From NCBI GenBank assembly GCA_944386985.1, contig CALXDD010000010.1, forward strand, positions 1 to 64,000: a stretch of DNA of 64,000 bases. The letters are read 5' to 3'. Under the pieces are notes generated by a model. It was not told the DNA's origin. It did no database searches and saw nothing but the letters and a program-made list of their open reading frames with translations. Below are positions 25,122 through 35,426 of the stretch, piece after piece (the stretch's first letter is position 1; every line of letters begins with the position of its first letter). Source of the stretch: an uncultured Oscillospiraceae bacterium (GTDB lineage: Bacteria > Bacillota > Clostridia > Oscillospirales > Oscillospiraceae). The position numbers were made by a program, and so were the translations under genes.

Positions 25122-25190
25122 GCAGACTGATTTGGAGACGGGACCTGAGCGACAAATGTCCCTCGCCTTACAGTACATTCAAAAACGGTT

Positions 25191-26345
<1,155 letters not shown>

Positions 26346-26365
26346 CGTTTTCTCTCCTTTCCGGC

Positions 26366-26914
26366 TTATCGAAAGCTCTTTCCGATCTCATACCCGGCCT
26401 CAAAGGCCTTGCAGTTGAGGGCTACCATCTTCTCGCCCTTCTTTCCGAAAAAGCGCCGGATCGCGTCCTCCGCGCCCTCGATGGTCACCACCTCTAAAAG
26501 CCCCACCACGATTCCCATGGTGATGATATTGGCCACCGCCGGATGGCCCAGCTCCTTGGCCAGCTTGGTGATGTTCACGCCCCGCTCCCAGGCGCTGCGC
26601 TGGGGGTCCGGGGTGATCTCCGCCTCGTTGTAGACGATCAGGGTATCCCCGCACTTGCCGGAGTAGCGCTCATAGGCCACCTGGGCCAGACAGATAATGA
26701 GATCGGGCTCCGTCACATCGGGGAAAAAGATCTCCTCATCGCTGACGATCACGTCGGACTTGGCAAAGGTGCCCCGGGTCTCCACGCCGTACTCGGAGGA
26801 CAGGGTGGCACGCTTGCGGTCATGGATGGCAGCCGCTTCGGCGATCATGGTGCCGCAGAGGATCATGCCCTGGCCGCCTACGCCGCTGATAATGATTTCT
26901 TTCTGCTTGCTCAT
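26366..26914 (-). CDS. 2-oxoacid:ferredoxin oxidoreductase gamma subunit
   Basis: About 182 residues starting MSKQKEIIISGVGGQGMILCG, the glycine-rich signature of the gamma subunit, followed by SSEYGVETRGTFAKSDVIVSD. The longer open frame upstream is only an overlap with the beta gene; the ATG at 26914 has AAAGGAGCGG and overlaps the beta stop by one base. The subunit helps form the CoA and thiamine-diphosphate active site of enzymes that oxidise 2-oxoacids to acyl-CoA with reduction of ferredoxin. Confidence 0.94.
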   Translation of the reverse strand: MSKQKEIIISGVGGQGMILCGTMIAEAAAIHDRKRATLSSEYGVETRGTFAKSDVIVSDEEIFFPDVTEPDLIICLAQVAYERYSGKCGDTLIVYNEAEITPDPQRSAWERGVNITKLAKELGHPAVANIITMGIVVGLLEVVTIEGAEDAIRRFFGKKGEKMVALNCKAFEAGYEIGKSFR

Positions 26915-27726
26915 CAATCTTCCGCTCCTTTCAGACTGTCGATGACGCGCTGGTAAGCGGTGCTGTAGTCCTCCAGTTCCCGGTCGGCCAGGACGCCGGT
27001 GACGAACATGCCCCGCAGGTCCTCTTCGCTCATGGACGCGGCCTTGGCTGCGGGAACGGTCCGCTCCTTGATCCACTTCATCATGGCGGGGGCGTCGCCC
27101 AGCTTGTTGGAACGGCCGAAGTGGGTGGGACAGGGGGAGATGACCTCCACGAAGGAGAAGCCCTTGTGGGAGATGGCCTGGTCGATCAGCTTATCCAGCT
27201 GCACCACATCGTACACCGTGCCCCGGGCCACGAACCCGGCGCCTGCCGCCTTGACAACGCCGCATACGTCAAAGGCGTTTTCCACATGGCCGTAGGGGGA
27301 GGTCTTGGTGATGGCGTGCTTGGGCGTGGTGCCGGAATACTGCCCGCCGGTCATACCGTAGTTGAGGTTGTTGACCATGATGGCGGTGACATCCACATTG
27401 CGCCGGGCGGCGTGGATCAGGTGGTTGCCGCCGATGGTGATGCCGTCGCCGTCGCCCATGAGGGTAAATACGTTCAGCTCCGGGTTGGCCAGCTTGATGC
27501 CGGTGGAGAAGGCCAGCGCGCGGCCGTGGGTGCCGTGGAAGGAGTTGGTCTTTACATAGTCGTCCGCCTTGCCCCAGCAGCCGATGCCGGTGGCGATGAC
27601 GGTGTTCTCCCGGGTCCAATGGCGCTTGTCGATGTTGCGGAGGATCGCATGCAGCACAATGCCGTTGCCGCAGCCCGCGCACCAGAACAGGGGAAGCTTT
27701 TCTTCCAATAAGTAATCCTGCAGCAT
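26914..27726 (-). CDS. 2-oxoacid:ferredoxin oxidoreductase beta subunit (TPP-binding)
   Basis: 270 residues. The thiamine-diphosphate binding region is visible as FTLMGDGDGITIGGNHLIHAARRN followed by MVNNLNYGMTGGQYSGTTP. The N-terminal FWCAGCGNGIVLHAI carries the CxxCG typical of these subunits, and FVEVISPCPTHFGRSN is the C-terminal signature. It overlaps the alpha stop by one base (TAATG) and the gamma start by one base, so the subunits are translated in tight sequence. It provides the decarboxylating site. Confidence 0.95.
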   Translation of the reverse strand: MLQDYLLEEKLPLFWCAGCGNGIVLHAILRNIDKRHWTRENTVIATGIGCWGKADDYVKTNSFHGTHGRALAFSTGIKLANPELNVFTLMGDGDGITIGGNHLIHAARRNVDVTAIMVNNLNYGMTGGQYSGTTPKHAITKTSPYGHVENAFDVCGVVKAAGAGFVARGTVYDVVQLDKLIDQAISHKGFSFVEVISPCPTHFGRSNKLGDAPAMMKWIKERTVPAAKAASMSEEDLRGMFVTGVLADRELEDYSTAYQRVIDSLKGAED

Positions 27727-28856
27727 TATTTCGCAACCTCCTCAATCTTTTTCAGAATCTCTGCCGGCTGGATGGGCTTTCCGTCTACACGGTTGACGCC
27801 GATCACCGGAATGTTTTTGGGATTCCGCATCCGGATCTCGCCGATGAACTGGCCCAGATTCATCTCCGGGACCACCACCGCCTTGGCCTGCTCCATGGCC
27901 GCCTGGATCTCCTTGTCCGCCACGGGCCAAATGGTCACCAGCTGCAAAACGCCTGCCCGGATGCCCTTCTCCCGGGCCTTCTTCATGGCGGAGAGGGCGG
28001 AGCGGGCGCTGCCGCCGTAAGCGATGATCACATATTCCGCGTCCTCCATCTGGTATTTGCGGGTAATGGTGATCTCGTCCCGGTGGGATTCGATCTTCTC
28101 GGTCAGATGGCGGATCACCCGGTCGGCGTTGTCGGGGCGGGCACAGGGACGGCCCAGCTCATCGTGCATGCTGCCGTTGACCTTGAAGACGTATTTGCTG
28201 CCGTAGGACGCCAGGGGAGCCAGACCGTTGGAGTGGTCATAGGGCTTGTAATCCTCCGGTGCGCAGGTGGGCTGCTTGCGCTCCACCACGGTGATCTCCT
28301 CGGGGCTGCGGATGATGACCTGCTCTCTGAGATGGCCGATAACCTCGTCGGAGAGGAAGATCACCGGGGTGCGGTACAGCTCGGCGTAGTTGAAGGCGGT
28401 GACCATCAGATCAAAGCAGTCCTGCACCGAGGAGGGGGAGAGCACGATGATGGAGTGGTCGCCGTGGGTGCCCCACCGGGCCTGGATCACGTCGCCCTGA
28501 GCGGGCTTGGTGGCAAGACCGGTGCTGGGGCCGGAGCGCTGTACGTCGATCAGGACGCAGGGAATCTCGCCCATTACCGCCACGCCCAGATTTTCCGCCA
28601 TCAGGGACAATCCCGGTCCGCTGGTGGCGGTGTATGCCTTCTTGCCGGAGCAGGAGGCGCCCACCAGAGCCGCCATGCTTCCGATCTCGTCCTCCATCTG
28701 GACGTACAGGCCGCCCACCTGGGGCAGACGGATGGAGGAGGTCTCCGCCACCTCGCTGGACGGGGTGATGGGATATCCTGCGTAAAATCTTGCACCGGCA
28801 GCGATTGCGCCCTCCGTCATGGCCTCGTTACCCTGCATAAATCTGAATTCACCCAT
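27726..28856 (-). CDS. vorB: 2-oxoacid:ferredoxin oxidoreductase alpha subunit (VorB-type)
   Basis: About 376 residues starting MGEFRFMQGNEAMTEGAIAAGARF, followed by YPITPSSEVAE and TSGPGLSLMAENLG, the signatures of the alpha subunit of 2-oxoacid (commonly 3-methyl-2-oxobutanoate) ferredoxin oxidoreductases. A TTG two codons earlier is in frame, but GAGGAGGG spacing favours the ATG at 28856. With delta, beta and gamma subunits alongside, the complete enzyme is present. In this class the complex turns branched or other 2-oxoacids into acyl-CoA; the ptb-buk pair downstream would then yield ATP. Discrimination between Vor and Kor activity is not possible from sequence reading. Confidence 0.93.
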   Translation of the reverse strand: MGEFRFMQGNEAMTEGAIAAGARFYAGYPITPSSEVAETSSIRLPQVGGLYVQMEDEIGSMAALVGASCSGKKAYTATSGPGLSLMAENLGVAVMGEIPCVLIDVQRSGPSTGLATKPAQGDVIQARWGTHGDHSIIVLSPSSVQDCFDLMVTAFNYAELYRTPVIFLSDEVIGHLREQVIIRSPEEITVVERKQPTCAPEDYKPYDHSNGLAPLASYGSKYVFKVNGSMHDELGRPCARPDNADRVIRHLTEKIESHRDEITITRKYQMEDAEYVIIAYGGSARSALSAMKKAREKGIRAGVLQLVTIWPVADKEIQAAMEQAKAVVVPEMNLGQFIGEIRMRNPKNIPVIGVNRVDGKPIQPAEILKKIEEVAK

Positions 28857-28858
28857 GA

Positions 28859-29047
28859 TCAACCCTCCTCAACCGTTATCGCAAAGTCCGGGCAGCGCAT
28901 CTCACAAAGCCTGCACCCGATACAATCCTCGGGACGGACTGCCGACGGGCGGCCGTCCTCGTCTGCTTCCAGGACCTTTTTGGGGCAAAAACTTACACAG
29001 ATTCTGCATTTTTTGCACCACTTCTCATTGATGGTGATCGTATTCAA
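28859..29047 (-). CDS. 2-oxoacid:ferredoxin oxidoreductase delta (ferredoxin) subunit
   Basis: A 62-residue two-cluster ferredoxin: CKKCRICVSFCPK and CIGCRLCEMRCPD each bind a [4Fe-4S] cluster. The start is taken as a TTG at 29047, which follows GGAGGA at six bases and begins MNTITINEKW, the usual family N-terminus; the upstream frame has no support. It is the first gene of the oxidoreductase set, two bases before the alpha gene. It passes electrons from the enzyme to soluble ferredoxin. Confidence 0.92.
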   Translation of the reverse strand: MNTITINEKWCKKCRICVSFCPKKVLEADEDGRPSAVRPEDCIGCRLCEMRCPDFAITVEEG

Positions 29048-29107
29048 GAAGACTCCTCCTTTTTGATGTTCTGCCTGTTTTTCCAGGGAGCACAATCATT
29101 TTTATTC

Positions 29108-30538
29108 TCAACTGTCTTTCTTTACGGCTTCTTTCGCCTTTTTCTTTTCCTCCACCTCGCTGACCCACTTGGTGTCCTTGCCGATAATCGTCCAGACGAT
29201 CAGCACCACCGGTGCTACAAAGAGGAAGAAGTTATAGGGAACCAGCTGCATGGGTTCCACTCCGAGGAAGGGAACGGCCACCGTGGTGCTCAGACTCCAG
29301 GGCACCAGAACCGCCATAGCGGTACAGCCAACGCCCAGCGCACGCATCAGATTCTTTTTCTCCAGGCCGCGCTTTTCGTAGATGGGCTCCATGATGCTGC
29401 CGGCAAAGGCATAGGCAAAATTCATGGAGGCGCCGACGATGGTGCCGAAAATGGACATGATCACCGAGGCCACCACAAGGCTGAGCTTGGAGTGCAGCTT
29501 CTTCGTAAAGGGCTCCACGAAGGCCTCCACAATACCCGCGGCGTCCAGAATGCCGAACAGGCCGAAGGCGAAGAGGAACATGACGGCGGTGCTGGTCATG
29601 CTGGTCACGCCGCCGCGGTTGAGCAGAGTATCCACGAACTCCACGCCGGTATCAATGGTGAAGCCGCTCCAGAAGAAGGTGATGGCGTCGTTGATGGTAT
29701 AACCCTGGTAGAAGCAGGCCACCGCGCCGCCGAAGATGGCGCCGGAGAGAATCGTGGGGATGGAGGGGATCTTCAGCGCCAGAAGCACCACGACGAAGAT
29801 TGCGGGCAGCATGGTGATGATGCCGCTGCTGAAATGCTCGTCTACGGCAGAGACAATGCTGTTGATGAGAGAGGTGTCCACCGTGCCCTCACGGTACTGG
29901 AGACCTACTATGTAGTACAGAACCAGGCAGATCACCGCAGAGGGGATGGTTACCTTCGCCTGGTGGCCGATGCCCTTGAAAAGATCCACGCCGGAGACGG
30001 CGGAAGCGATGTTGGGGCTGTCGGACATGGGGGAGATGGTGTCGCCGAAGAAGGCGCCTGCACAGACCGCGCCGGCCGTCATCACCGGGTCCACGTTCAG
30101 GCTGATGCCGATGCCCGCCAGAGCAAGGCCCGCCGTGCCGAAGGTTCCCCAGGAGGTTCCGGTCACAAGGGCGGTCACCGTGCACAGAAGGAAGGCGGTT
30201 GCCAGGAACATATGGGGAGAAATCGTCTGAACGCCGAAGCTGATGATAATCGGCACGGTGCCCGCGGCGTTCCATGTACCGACCAGCGCGCCTACACACA
30301 GGATGATCATCACCGGTACGATGGCTTTCTTACAATTGTTGACCACTCCATCCTGGAGTTCCTTGTAGGGAATGCCCAGGGGCAGGCAGAGAATAATCGC
30401 GACAATCCAGGCAATCAGGAACAATGCGTTGATTTTGGCGCCCCAGGCCAGAGCCGGAATCATGATCACAGAAAAGACCAGGATCATGACCAATAGGGCA
30501 TATCCAAAGCTGGCTTTTTTCCTCGTGGGTGTTTTCAT
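29108..30538 (-). CDS. nhaC: Na+/H+ antiporter, NhaC family
   Basis: 476 residues with about 12 membrane segments. TGTSWGTFGTAGLALAGIG and GAFFGDTISPMSDS are clear NhaC-family signatures in the central ion-binding region. It exchanges Na+, or possibly a cation-coupled organic solute, for H+ or another solute. It is the first gene of the fermentation operon and starts after GGAGGA. Likely roles are to expel the Na+ brought in by the SSS symporter, or to exchange substrate and product as some NhaC paralogues do. Confidence 0.9.
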   Translation of the reverse strand: MKTPTRKKASFGYALLVMILVFSVIMIPALAWGAKINALFLIAWIVAIILCLPLGIPYKELQDGVVNNCKKAIVPVMIILCVGALVGTWNAAGTVPIIISFGVQTISPHMFLATAFLLCTVTALVTGTSWGTFGTAGLALAGIGISLNVDPVMTAGAVCAGAFFGDTISPMSDSPNIASAVSGVDLFKGIGHQAKVTIPSAVICLVLYYIVGLQYREGTVDTSLINSIVSAVDEHFSSGIITMLPAIFVVVLLALKIPSIPTILSGAIFGGAVACFYQGYTINDAITFFWSGFTIDTGVEFVDTLLNRGGVTSMTSTAVMFLFAFGLFGILDAAGIVEAFVEPFTKKLHSKLSLVVASVIMSIFGTIVGASMNFAYAFAGSIMEPIYEKRGLEKKNLMRALGVGCTAMAVLVPWSLSTTVAVPFLGVEPMQLVPYNFFLFVAPVVLIVWTIIGKDTKWVSEVEEKKKAKEAVKKDS

Positions 30539-30616
30539 TGTAGTTCTCCTCCACTTCCTTTTGAATTGAATGTATCAACAACGGCCTCCTGGCCATAGTT
30601 GCCGGGTCAGTGAAGT

Positions 30617-30630
30617 TGTGAATTATCACA
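30617..30630. promoter_or_regulatory. Inverted repeat TGTGA-N4-TCACA at the operon start
   Basis: Perfect 5-bp arms (TTGTGA...TCACAA extended) just downstream of the leftward transcription start. Half-sites resemble CRP/FNR- or Rex-type boxes, but those have a 6-base spacer and here it is 4. It is a candidate repressor site for the fermentation operon; the protein is unknown. Confidence 0.5.
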
Positions 30631-30645
30631 AAATTTTCTTTTTTC

Positions 30646-30674
30646 ATTTTAAGATATTGATTAATATTTGTAAA
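30646..30674 (-). promoter_or_regulatory. Promoter of the amino-acid fermentation operon
   Basis: Minus strand: -35 TTTACA (30669-30674), 17-base spacer, -10 TAAAAT (30646-30651). Both elements match consensus at five of six positions. Start near 30639 gives a leader of about 100 bases. Confidence 0.75.
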
Positions 30675-30685
30675 ATTGATATTAT
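30657..30685 (+). promoter_or_regulatory. Divergent promoter of the LysR gene
   Basis: TTGATT (30657-30662), 17-base spacer, TATTAT (30680-30685). It overlaps the leftward promoter almost completely, so the two compete for polymerase, as is common for LysR regulators and their targets. Confidence 0.55.
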
Positions 30686-30697
30686 AGAAAATTATCA
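30677..30697. promoter_or_regulatory. Candidate LysR-type binding dyad TGATA-N11-TATCA
   Basis: Perfect 5-bp arms spaced by 11 bases, fitting the LysR-family box (T-N11-A within a dyad). It lies just upstream of the leftward -35 and over the lysR start region, the expected place for activation of the fermentation operon and autorepression. Confidence 0.55.
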
Positions 30698-30727
30698 TCG
30701 CTTTTTTTGATAGTATGAGGAAATCTT

Positions 30728-31675
30728 ATGGAGTTTCGAAATTTGCAAAGCTTTCTCCGGGTAGCGGAACTGGGGAGTTTTACCAGCGCTGCCAATGAGT
30801 TGGGCTATGCCCAATCCACAGTCACGACGCATATCCAGCAATTGGAAACAGAGCTGGGAGTTTCGCTTTTTGAGCATGTGGGACGGAAAGTTTTTCTTAC
30901 GATTTATGGGAAGCAGCTGATTCCCTACGTCCATCAGATCCTGCAGATCCAGGAACAGATTACCTCCATGCATCAGACGGACTCTTCCCAAGTAAAGGGA
31001 ATGCTGCGGATCGGCGTTGTGGAATCCATCATGAATTCGCTCCTTCTGACCAATATCAAGATCTACCGCCAGCGCTTTCCCAACGTGTGCATTCAGATCT
31101 ATCCCGCCGTCACCGCTCCCCTGTTTGAAAAGCTCAGACGCAATGAAGTGGACCTGATTTTTACCATGGGGGATCAAGTGAACGTTCCCGGCTGCGTGTG
31201 CGCCTGCAGCCATGAGGAGCGGGCGGTCTTTATCAGCTCTCCGGAGCACTCTATGGCGCAGGAGGAACAGATCACATTGTCGGAAGTGCTGAAGCAGCCT
31301 CTGATCCTCACGGGGGAGATTACCTTTCTCCGCAGAGAGCTGGCAAAGGCGGCGTACCTTTGCTCACAAGAGCTGCGGCCGGTTATCCAGACAGAGAGCT
31401 CCAATATCATTCTCCGCTTGATTGAGCAGAATCTTGGCATCTCTTTTCTTCCCGAGCATTTGGTCCGGGCGGCCTTCCTTAAAAAGAAAATTGCCATATT
31501 GCCTGTAATCGACTACAGTCTTCCGTTTTCTGTCCATGTCTTCTATCACAAAAACAAATTTCTTACCCCCCAGATGATGGGACTGATCCAAATAGTCCAA
31601 GAATATTGGAATATCATTGACCGGCCGGGCGATGCGATGAAGCAAGTCCAAAAAACGATTTATCAGGAGGAGTAA
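30728..31675 (+). CDS. LysR family transcriptional regulator
   Basis: 315 residues. The N-terminal winged helix-turn-helix reads MEFRNLQSFLRVAELGSFTSAA...QSTVTTHIQQLETELGVSLFE, followed by a periplasmic-binding-like effector domain. GAGG lies just before the ATG. Divergently oriented from the fermentation operon with overlapping promoters, it most likely controls that operon in response to an amino acid, 2-oxoacid or acyl-CoA-related signal. The thioesterase gene follows after 3 bases and is co-transcribed. Confidence 0.94.
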   Translation: MEFRNLQSFLRVAELGSFTSAANELGYAQSTVTTHIQQLETELGVSLFEHVGRKVFLTIYGKQLIPYVHQILQIQEQITSMHQTDSSQVKGMLRIGVVESIMNSLLLTNIKIYRQRFPNVCIQIYPAVTAPLFEKLRRNEVDLIFTMGDQVNVPGCVCACSHEERAVFISSPEHSMAQEEQITLSEVLKQPLILTGEITFLRRELAKAAYLCSQELRPVIQTESSNIILRLIEQNLGISFLPEHLVRAAFLKKKIAILPVIDYSLPFSVHVFYHKNKFLTPQMMGLIQIVQEYWNIIDRPGDAMKQVQKTIYQEE

Positions 31676-31678
31676 AGC

Positions 31679-32143
31679 ATGGCGACAATACAGTGCACAC
31701 AAGAGGAAATGGCGCGCAGAGCGGTGCAGGAGCTGGAACGCAGGAATCAACGCAGCGATATCAACCAGATGATGACGGTGACGTTTGCCCGGTGCAGCGC
31801 GGAGGAGCGGTATTTGGAACTCTGCCACCAAATGGCGGAATGGGAAATCAACGTGATCGGCACAATGCATGGAGGACTGATTTCCTTCCTGCTGGACGCC
31901 ACCATGGCGATTGCGTGCAGGGCCTACACCGGCGACCAGGTAACGCCCACTTTGGACATTCATGTGAATTTTCTCCGCCCTGTCCGCCAGGGGAGCGTCG
32001 TACAGACCAGGGGGACGGTAACCCATGTGGGACGCAGGATCGTCAACCTGACGGCTGAGCTGTGGACCGAAAAGCGGGAAAAGCTCTGCGCGACTGCGTC
32101 TGCGACCTTCTACCGGGCCGATCCTCCCCAGGCGGAGCAGTGA
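31679..32143 (+). CDS. PaaI-type hotdog thioesterase
   Basis: 154 residues of the hotdog fold. GTMHGGLISFLLDATMAIAC carries the PaaI-type helix with HGG and the catalytic Asp, followed by TLDIHVNFLRPVRQGSVVQTRGTV and ATASATFY. It should hydrolyse acyl-CoA thioesters. It starts 3 bases after lysR with CAGGAGGAG overlapping the lysR stop. In this context it may drain acyl-CoA made by the fermentation operon when ptb-buk is saturated; this is an inference from position. Confidence 0.87.
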   Translation: MATIQCTQEEMARRAVQELERRNQRSDINQMMTVTFARCSAEERYLELCHQMAEWEINVIGTMHGGLISFLLDATMAIACRAYTGDQVTPTLDIHVNFLRPVRQGSVVQTRGTVTHVGRRIVNLTAELWTEKREKLCATASATFYRADPPQAEQ

Positions 32144-32270
32144 TCAGTCCTTTCCTGATAAAGCACCGCGCTGGATGAATAAAGGAGACTTTATATCAGA
32201 TGGATATGAGGAAAGGAAACGTTTCATTACGATTGGCGTGTGCCTGAAGGCGAGAAGTATACAGTACAAA

Positions 32271-32304
32271 AGGACGCAGACAGCCAGGCGGCTGTCTGCG
32301 TCCT
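32271..32304. terminator. Bidirectional hairpin after the lysR-thioesterase unit
   Basis: Perfect 15-bp arms (32271-32285 and 32290-32304) with a 4-base loop. A short T-rich tract follows rightward (TTTCT) and a TTTTG tract leftward. It terminates the rightward unit. Confidence 0.75.
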
Positions 32305-32370
32305 TTCTGCCTGCTGAGGGCTGCGGCGCGCATAGGGGGAGCGGATCCCTGAAATGCTGATGCAAAAATT

Positions 32371-32670
32371 TTGATGCTGGGAGATGGAAATCAAACGGTG
32401 TCCCGGAGGCTGCCTGCGCTGACGGCCAGGCATATCGACAGCTATGTCCGCCGCATTTGCGAAAAAATGCGCGTTTCGGGCCCTTCAAAGATAGTTTTCC
32501 ACAGTTTGCGGCATTTGTTCGCCGGGACCTATGGTGTGCTGGAGAAGGAGCTGTTCCGCCTGGGGGATATTCCGGGGCATATTAATATTAATACCACGAG
32601 GATTTACACGGCGGGAAGCGGACCTGGGCATACCGAAAGAATAGAACGCTTGGAACGGATTATCATGCAA
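32371..32670 (+). pseudogene. Tyrosine recombinase (integrase) C-terminal remnant
   Basis: About 100 codons resembling the C-terminal catalytic part of XerC-like or phage integrases: LTARHIDSYVRRICEKM, the HSLRH box (HxxR), GDIPGHININTTRIYT with the late His and the catalytic Tyr, then HTERIERLERI. The N-terminal core-binding domain and the first catalytic Arg are missing, and the reading frame continues into unrelated AT-rich sequence. No ribosome site fits its first ATG. It is a decayed relic of an integrative element. Confidence 0.75.
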
Positions 32671-33169
32671 GTTCCACACGGGTGCTTTCTGTTGTGCTTT
32701 TGGCTATATTATATAAACAGGAGAAAAAACGGAAAAATATATTTCGCTGTATGCACAACAGCCGGGTGGGGCCAAAAACTCTCCTGTCCCGCTCGGTTGT
32801 GCTGTATTCTATCAGAAAATTAAAATTTTATGGTACTAAATTACAGAATATTCAGCAAATAGATTCATCCAAGGCGCCGTACGGCAAAAAATTTTGCCAT
32901 TTTGTACAAACAATAAAAATTTCGCTGCATTGAAGAAACGATCTTGTCAAATGTATTTATCATATGTATAATAAAAAATACAACTAAGTTGAATAAATCG
33001 AAATGACCGCACAATGAAAATTATGTGACAGAGCAGGATGGAATGGCGGCGGAGGACGCGGCCGGAAGGGGACGGCCGGACGATCGCACATGGAACAGCC
33101 TGCGTTTCAGAAAGAAAAGAGAGAAAAATAGAATTAAGTGTGTACTAACATAGAAATGGAGGGGATTTT
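32671..33169 (+). promoter_or_regulatory. AT-rich intergenic region with MCP promoter
   Basis: About 500 bases without a gene. A strong promoter is present: TTGTCA (32944-32949), 17-base spacer, perfect TATAAT (32967-32972), giving a start near 32979 and a leader of about 190 bases before the chemoreceptor gene. The left half is unusually AT-rich and probably derives from the decayed element. Confidence 0.75.
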
Positions 33170-35293
33170 ATGCGAAAAGAGAAAAAGAGTGTACACATGG
33201 AGAACCGACAGGTGAAATTTGGAATTGTTCCCAAATTGCTCATCGGAATACTGTGCCCGGTTATTTGTGTGCTGATTATTGTGGGCATATTCCTGGGGCT
33301 GCAGGGTTCGGAAACGGTGGATGAAGTGATGAGCGCCCAGCTGGACGCAGAGGCAGAATCCGCAGCCAAGCAGGTCGAAGCGTTTTTTGAACGCTATTAC
33401 GGCATCGCGGAAGGGCTGGCGTCCGGACAGGTTGCCCGGAACATTACCACCCAGGAGGTGGAGGGCGGTATGGCCGCCAGCACTCTGTACAGCAGCATGC
33501 TGGAGACGCTGCGCCTCGTGCAGCAGAACAATTCGGAAAACACCAGCTATGTGTGGATCGCCGACCTCAGCTCGGGAGAGCTTCTGCAGAGCGACGGGAC
33601 GCTGTTCTCTTCCGGTCAGATCGATTTTGCCACCCGGTCCTGGTATCAGCTTGCTACAGAGAAACGGGGTACCGTTGTGACGGAGGCGTATGCCAGCGCC
33701 AATTCCGATGCCCTCATGGTCACGGTGGCCAGCCCTGTTTTTTCCGGCAGTCAGATTGTGGGTGTTATAGGAATCGATATTGATATGGATTATCTGACCC
33801 AGATGCTGACCGGAGTGAAGGTGGGGGAGAGCGGTTATATCACACTGTATGACTGCAACCACCAGATTATTTTCCACCCTGACAGCAGCGTGCGCAATAC
33901 CAACGCCGAGGATGCCAACTATTCTCCGGAGATTCTCAGCGCGATTGTCAACAAGGAGGACATGAACGCTACCCGCTATGTACGCAACGGAACGGAGTAT
34001 TACGGGAGCGTCCGCAACATTGAGGCGCTGGACTACTCGGTGCTGGGCGTTATGCTGGTGTCGGAATATACCGCGCATACTTCCGCCATTCTCCGCATTC
34101 TGATCATCGGAATGCTGTGCTGCGCTGTTTTGACGTCGGTCATCTGCGTCTTTATTGCCCTGTCGATTACCAAGCCGCTCAAACGTCTTGATGTGACCGT
34201 GGGCAAACTGGCCGACGGGGAGATGGATGTGACGGTGGAGACCCGCGGCCGGGACGAGGTGGCGGATTTGGGAATGAATGTGGTCCGCATTGTGGATCGG
34301 CTGAAGGAATATATCCTCTATATTGATGAGATTTCGGAGGTGCTCTATCAGATCGGCGCGGGAAATCTGGTGTTCGAGCTGCAGCATGAGTACGTTGGTG
34401 AATTTTCCAAGGTGAAGGATGCCCTTTTGAATATTCGGAGTACACTTACGGAGACGCTCACCTCCATTGCCCAGTCGGCGGATCAGGTAAATGCCGGAGC
34501 GGAGCAAATTGCCAGCGGAGCCCAGGCCCTGGCCCAGGGCGCAACGGAGCAGGCTTCCTCTGTGCAGGAGCTGTCCTCCGCGGTGCAGGAGCTGTCCGGA
34601 CAGGCGACGGAAGAAGCGGGGAAAGCCGTCGAGGCCGGAAATTTCCTGGAGCAGATCAAGGGCGAAGTGGAAAAGAGCAATGCACAGATGGAGACCATGC
34701 GCAAGGCCATGGAGGATATCAGCGTCCAGTCCGCCGCCATCCGGGGGATCATCAAGACCATCGACGATATCGCCTTCCAGACCAATATTCTGGCGCTGAA
34801 CGCCGCTGTGGAGGCGGCCCGGGCCGGTACGGCCGGAAAGGGCTTTGCCGTAGTGGCGGATGAGGTCCGCAGTCTGGCGGGCAAGAGCGCCGAGGCGGCA
34901 AAAAAGACCAACGAGCTGATTGAAAACTCGGTTCGGGCAGTGGAGCGCGGAGAGGAACTGACGAAGCTGACCGCAGACTCTCTGACCATTGTGGCGGATG
35001 GAACCAAGCAGGTGACAAAAACCATAGAGACTGTGGCGGCGGCCTATCGCGATCAGGCGGATAAGCTCTCCGAAATTGCCAGAGGAGTGGACCAGATCTC
35101 CGATGTGGTGCAGACGAACTCCGCTACTGCGGAGGAGAGCGCCGCGGCCAGCGAGGAGCTGTCCGGCCAGGCGGGCATGATGCATCAGCAGATCGCCCAG
35201 TTCAAGCTGGGGCAGGACACTGCCGGGGCGTTTACCCAGCCGGCCCATTCGGAGCAGCAGACAGCAGCCGATCGTTTCAGCCTGAAGTATTAA
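33170..35293 (+). CDS. Methyl-accepting chemotaxis protein (dCACHE sensor)
   Basis: 707 residues. A first membrane helix (residues about 20-45, [20 protein letters not shown]) is followed by an extracellular double-CACHE domain ([39 protein letters not shown]). A second helix lies near 305-330 ([19 protein letters not shown]). HAMP follows ([19 protein letters not shown]), then the signalling hairpin with tip [20 protein letters not shown] and [21 protein letters not shown] domains of this class often bind amino acids or carboxylates, which would suit the neighbouring amino-acid fermentation genes. The ribosome site is GGAGGGG. No flagellar or cheA genes are in the window. Confidence 0.95.
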   Translation: MRKEKKSVHMENRQVKFGIVPKLLIGILCPVICVLIIVGIFLGLQGSETVDEVMSAQLDAEAESAAKQVEAFFERYYGIAEGLASGQVARNITTQEVEGGMAASTLYSSMLETLRLVQQNNSENTSYVWIADLSSGELLQSDGTLFSSGQIDFATRSWYQLATEKRGTVVTEAYASANSDALMVTVASPVFSGSQIVGVIGIDIDMDYLTQMLTGVKVGESGYITLYDCNHQIIFHPDSSVRNTNAEDANYSPEILSAIVNKEDMNATRYVRNGTEYYGSVRNIEALDYSVLGVMLVSEYTAHTSAILRILIIGMLCCAVLTSVICVFIALSITKPLKRLDVTVGKLADGEMDVTVETRGRDEVADLGMNVVRIVDRLKEYILYIDEISEVLYQIGAGNLVFELQHEYVGEFSKVKDALLNIRSTLTETLTSIAQSADQVNAGAEQIASGAQALAQGATEQASSVQELSSAVQELSGQATEEAGKAVEAGNFLEQIKGEVEKSNAQMETMRKAMEDISVQSAAIRGIIKTIDDIAFQTNILALNAAVEAARAGTAGKGFAVVADEVRSLAGKSAEAAKKTNELIENSVRAVERGEELTKLTADSLTIVADGTKQVTKTIETVAAAYRDQADKLSEIARGVDQISDVVQTNSATAEESAAASEELSGQAGMMHQQIAQFKLGQDTAGAFTQPAHSEQQTAADRFSLKY

Positions 35294-35426
35294 GAGAGAC
35301 GCAAAAGACACAACAGGTTCCCGCGGCTGCATAGACAGACAGGCATATTATATGCAAAGCAACGAGGCCATGCGGCCGTGGAAGGGGGACCAGCGACAGA
35401 ATCCCATATTTTCAGGAGAATATGTC

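Noticed and set aside
30617..30630. Rex or CRP box reading of the TGTGA-TCACA dyad
   Set aside because: Both consensus sites need a 6-base spacer between half-sites; here it is 4, so I list it only as an unassigned inverted repeat.
33134..35332. 732-codon open frame antisense to the chemoreceptor
   Set aside because: Its translation shows no family resemblance, while the plus strand encodes an unmistakable MCP.
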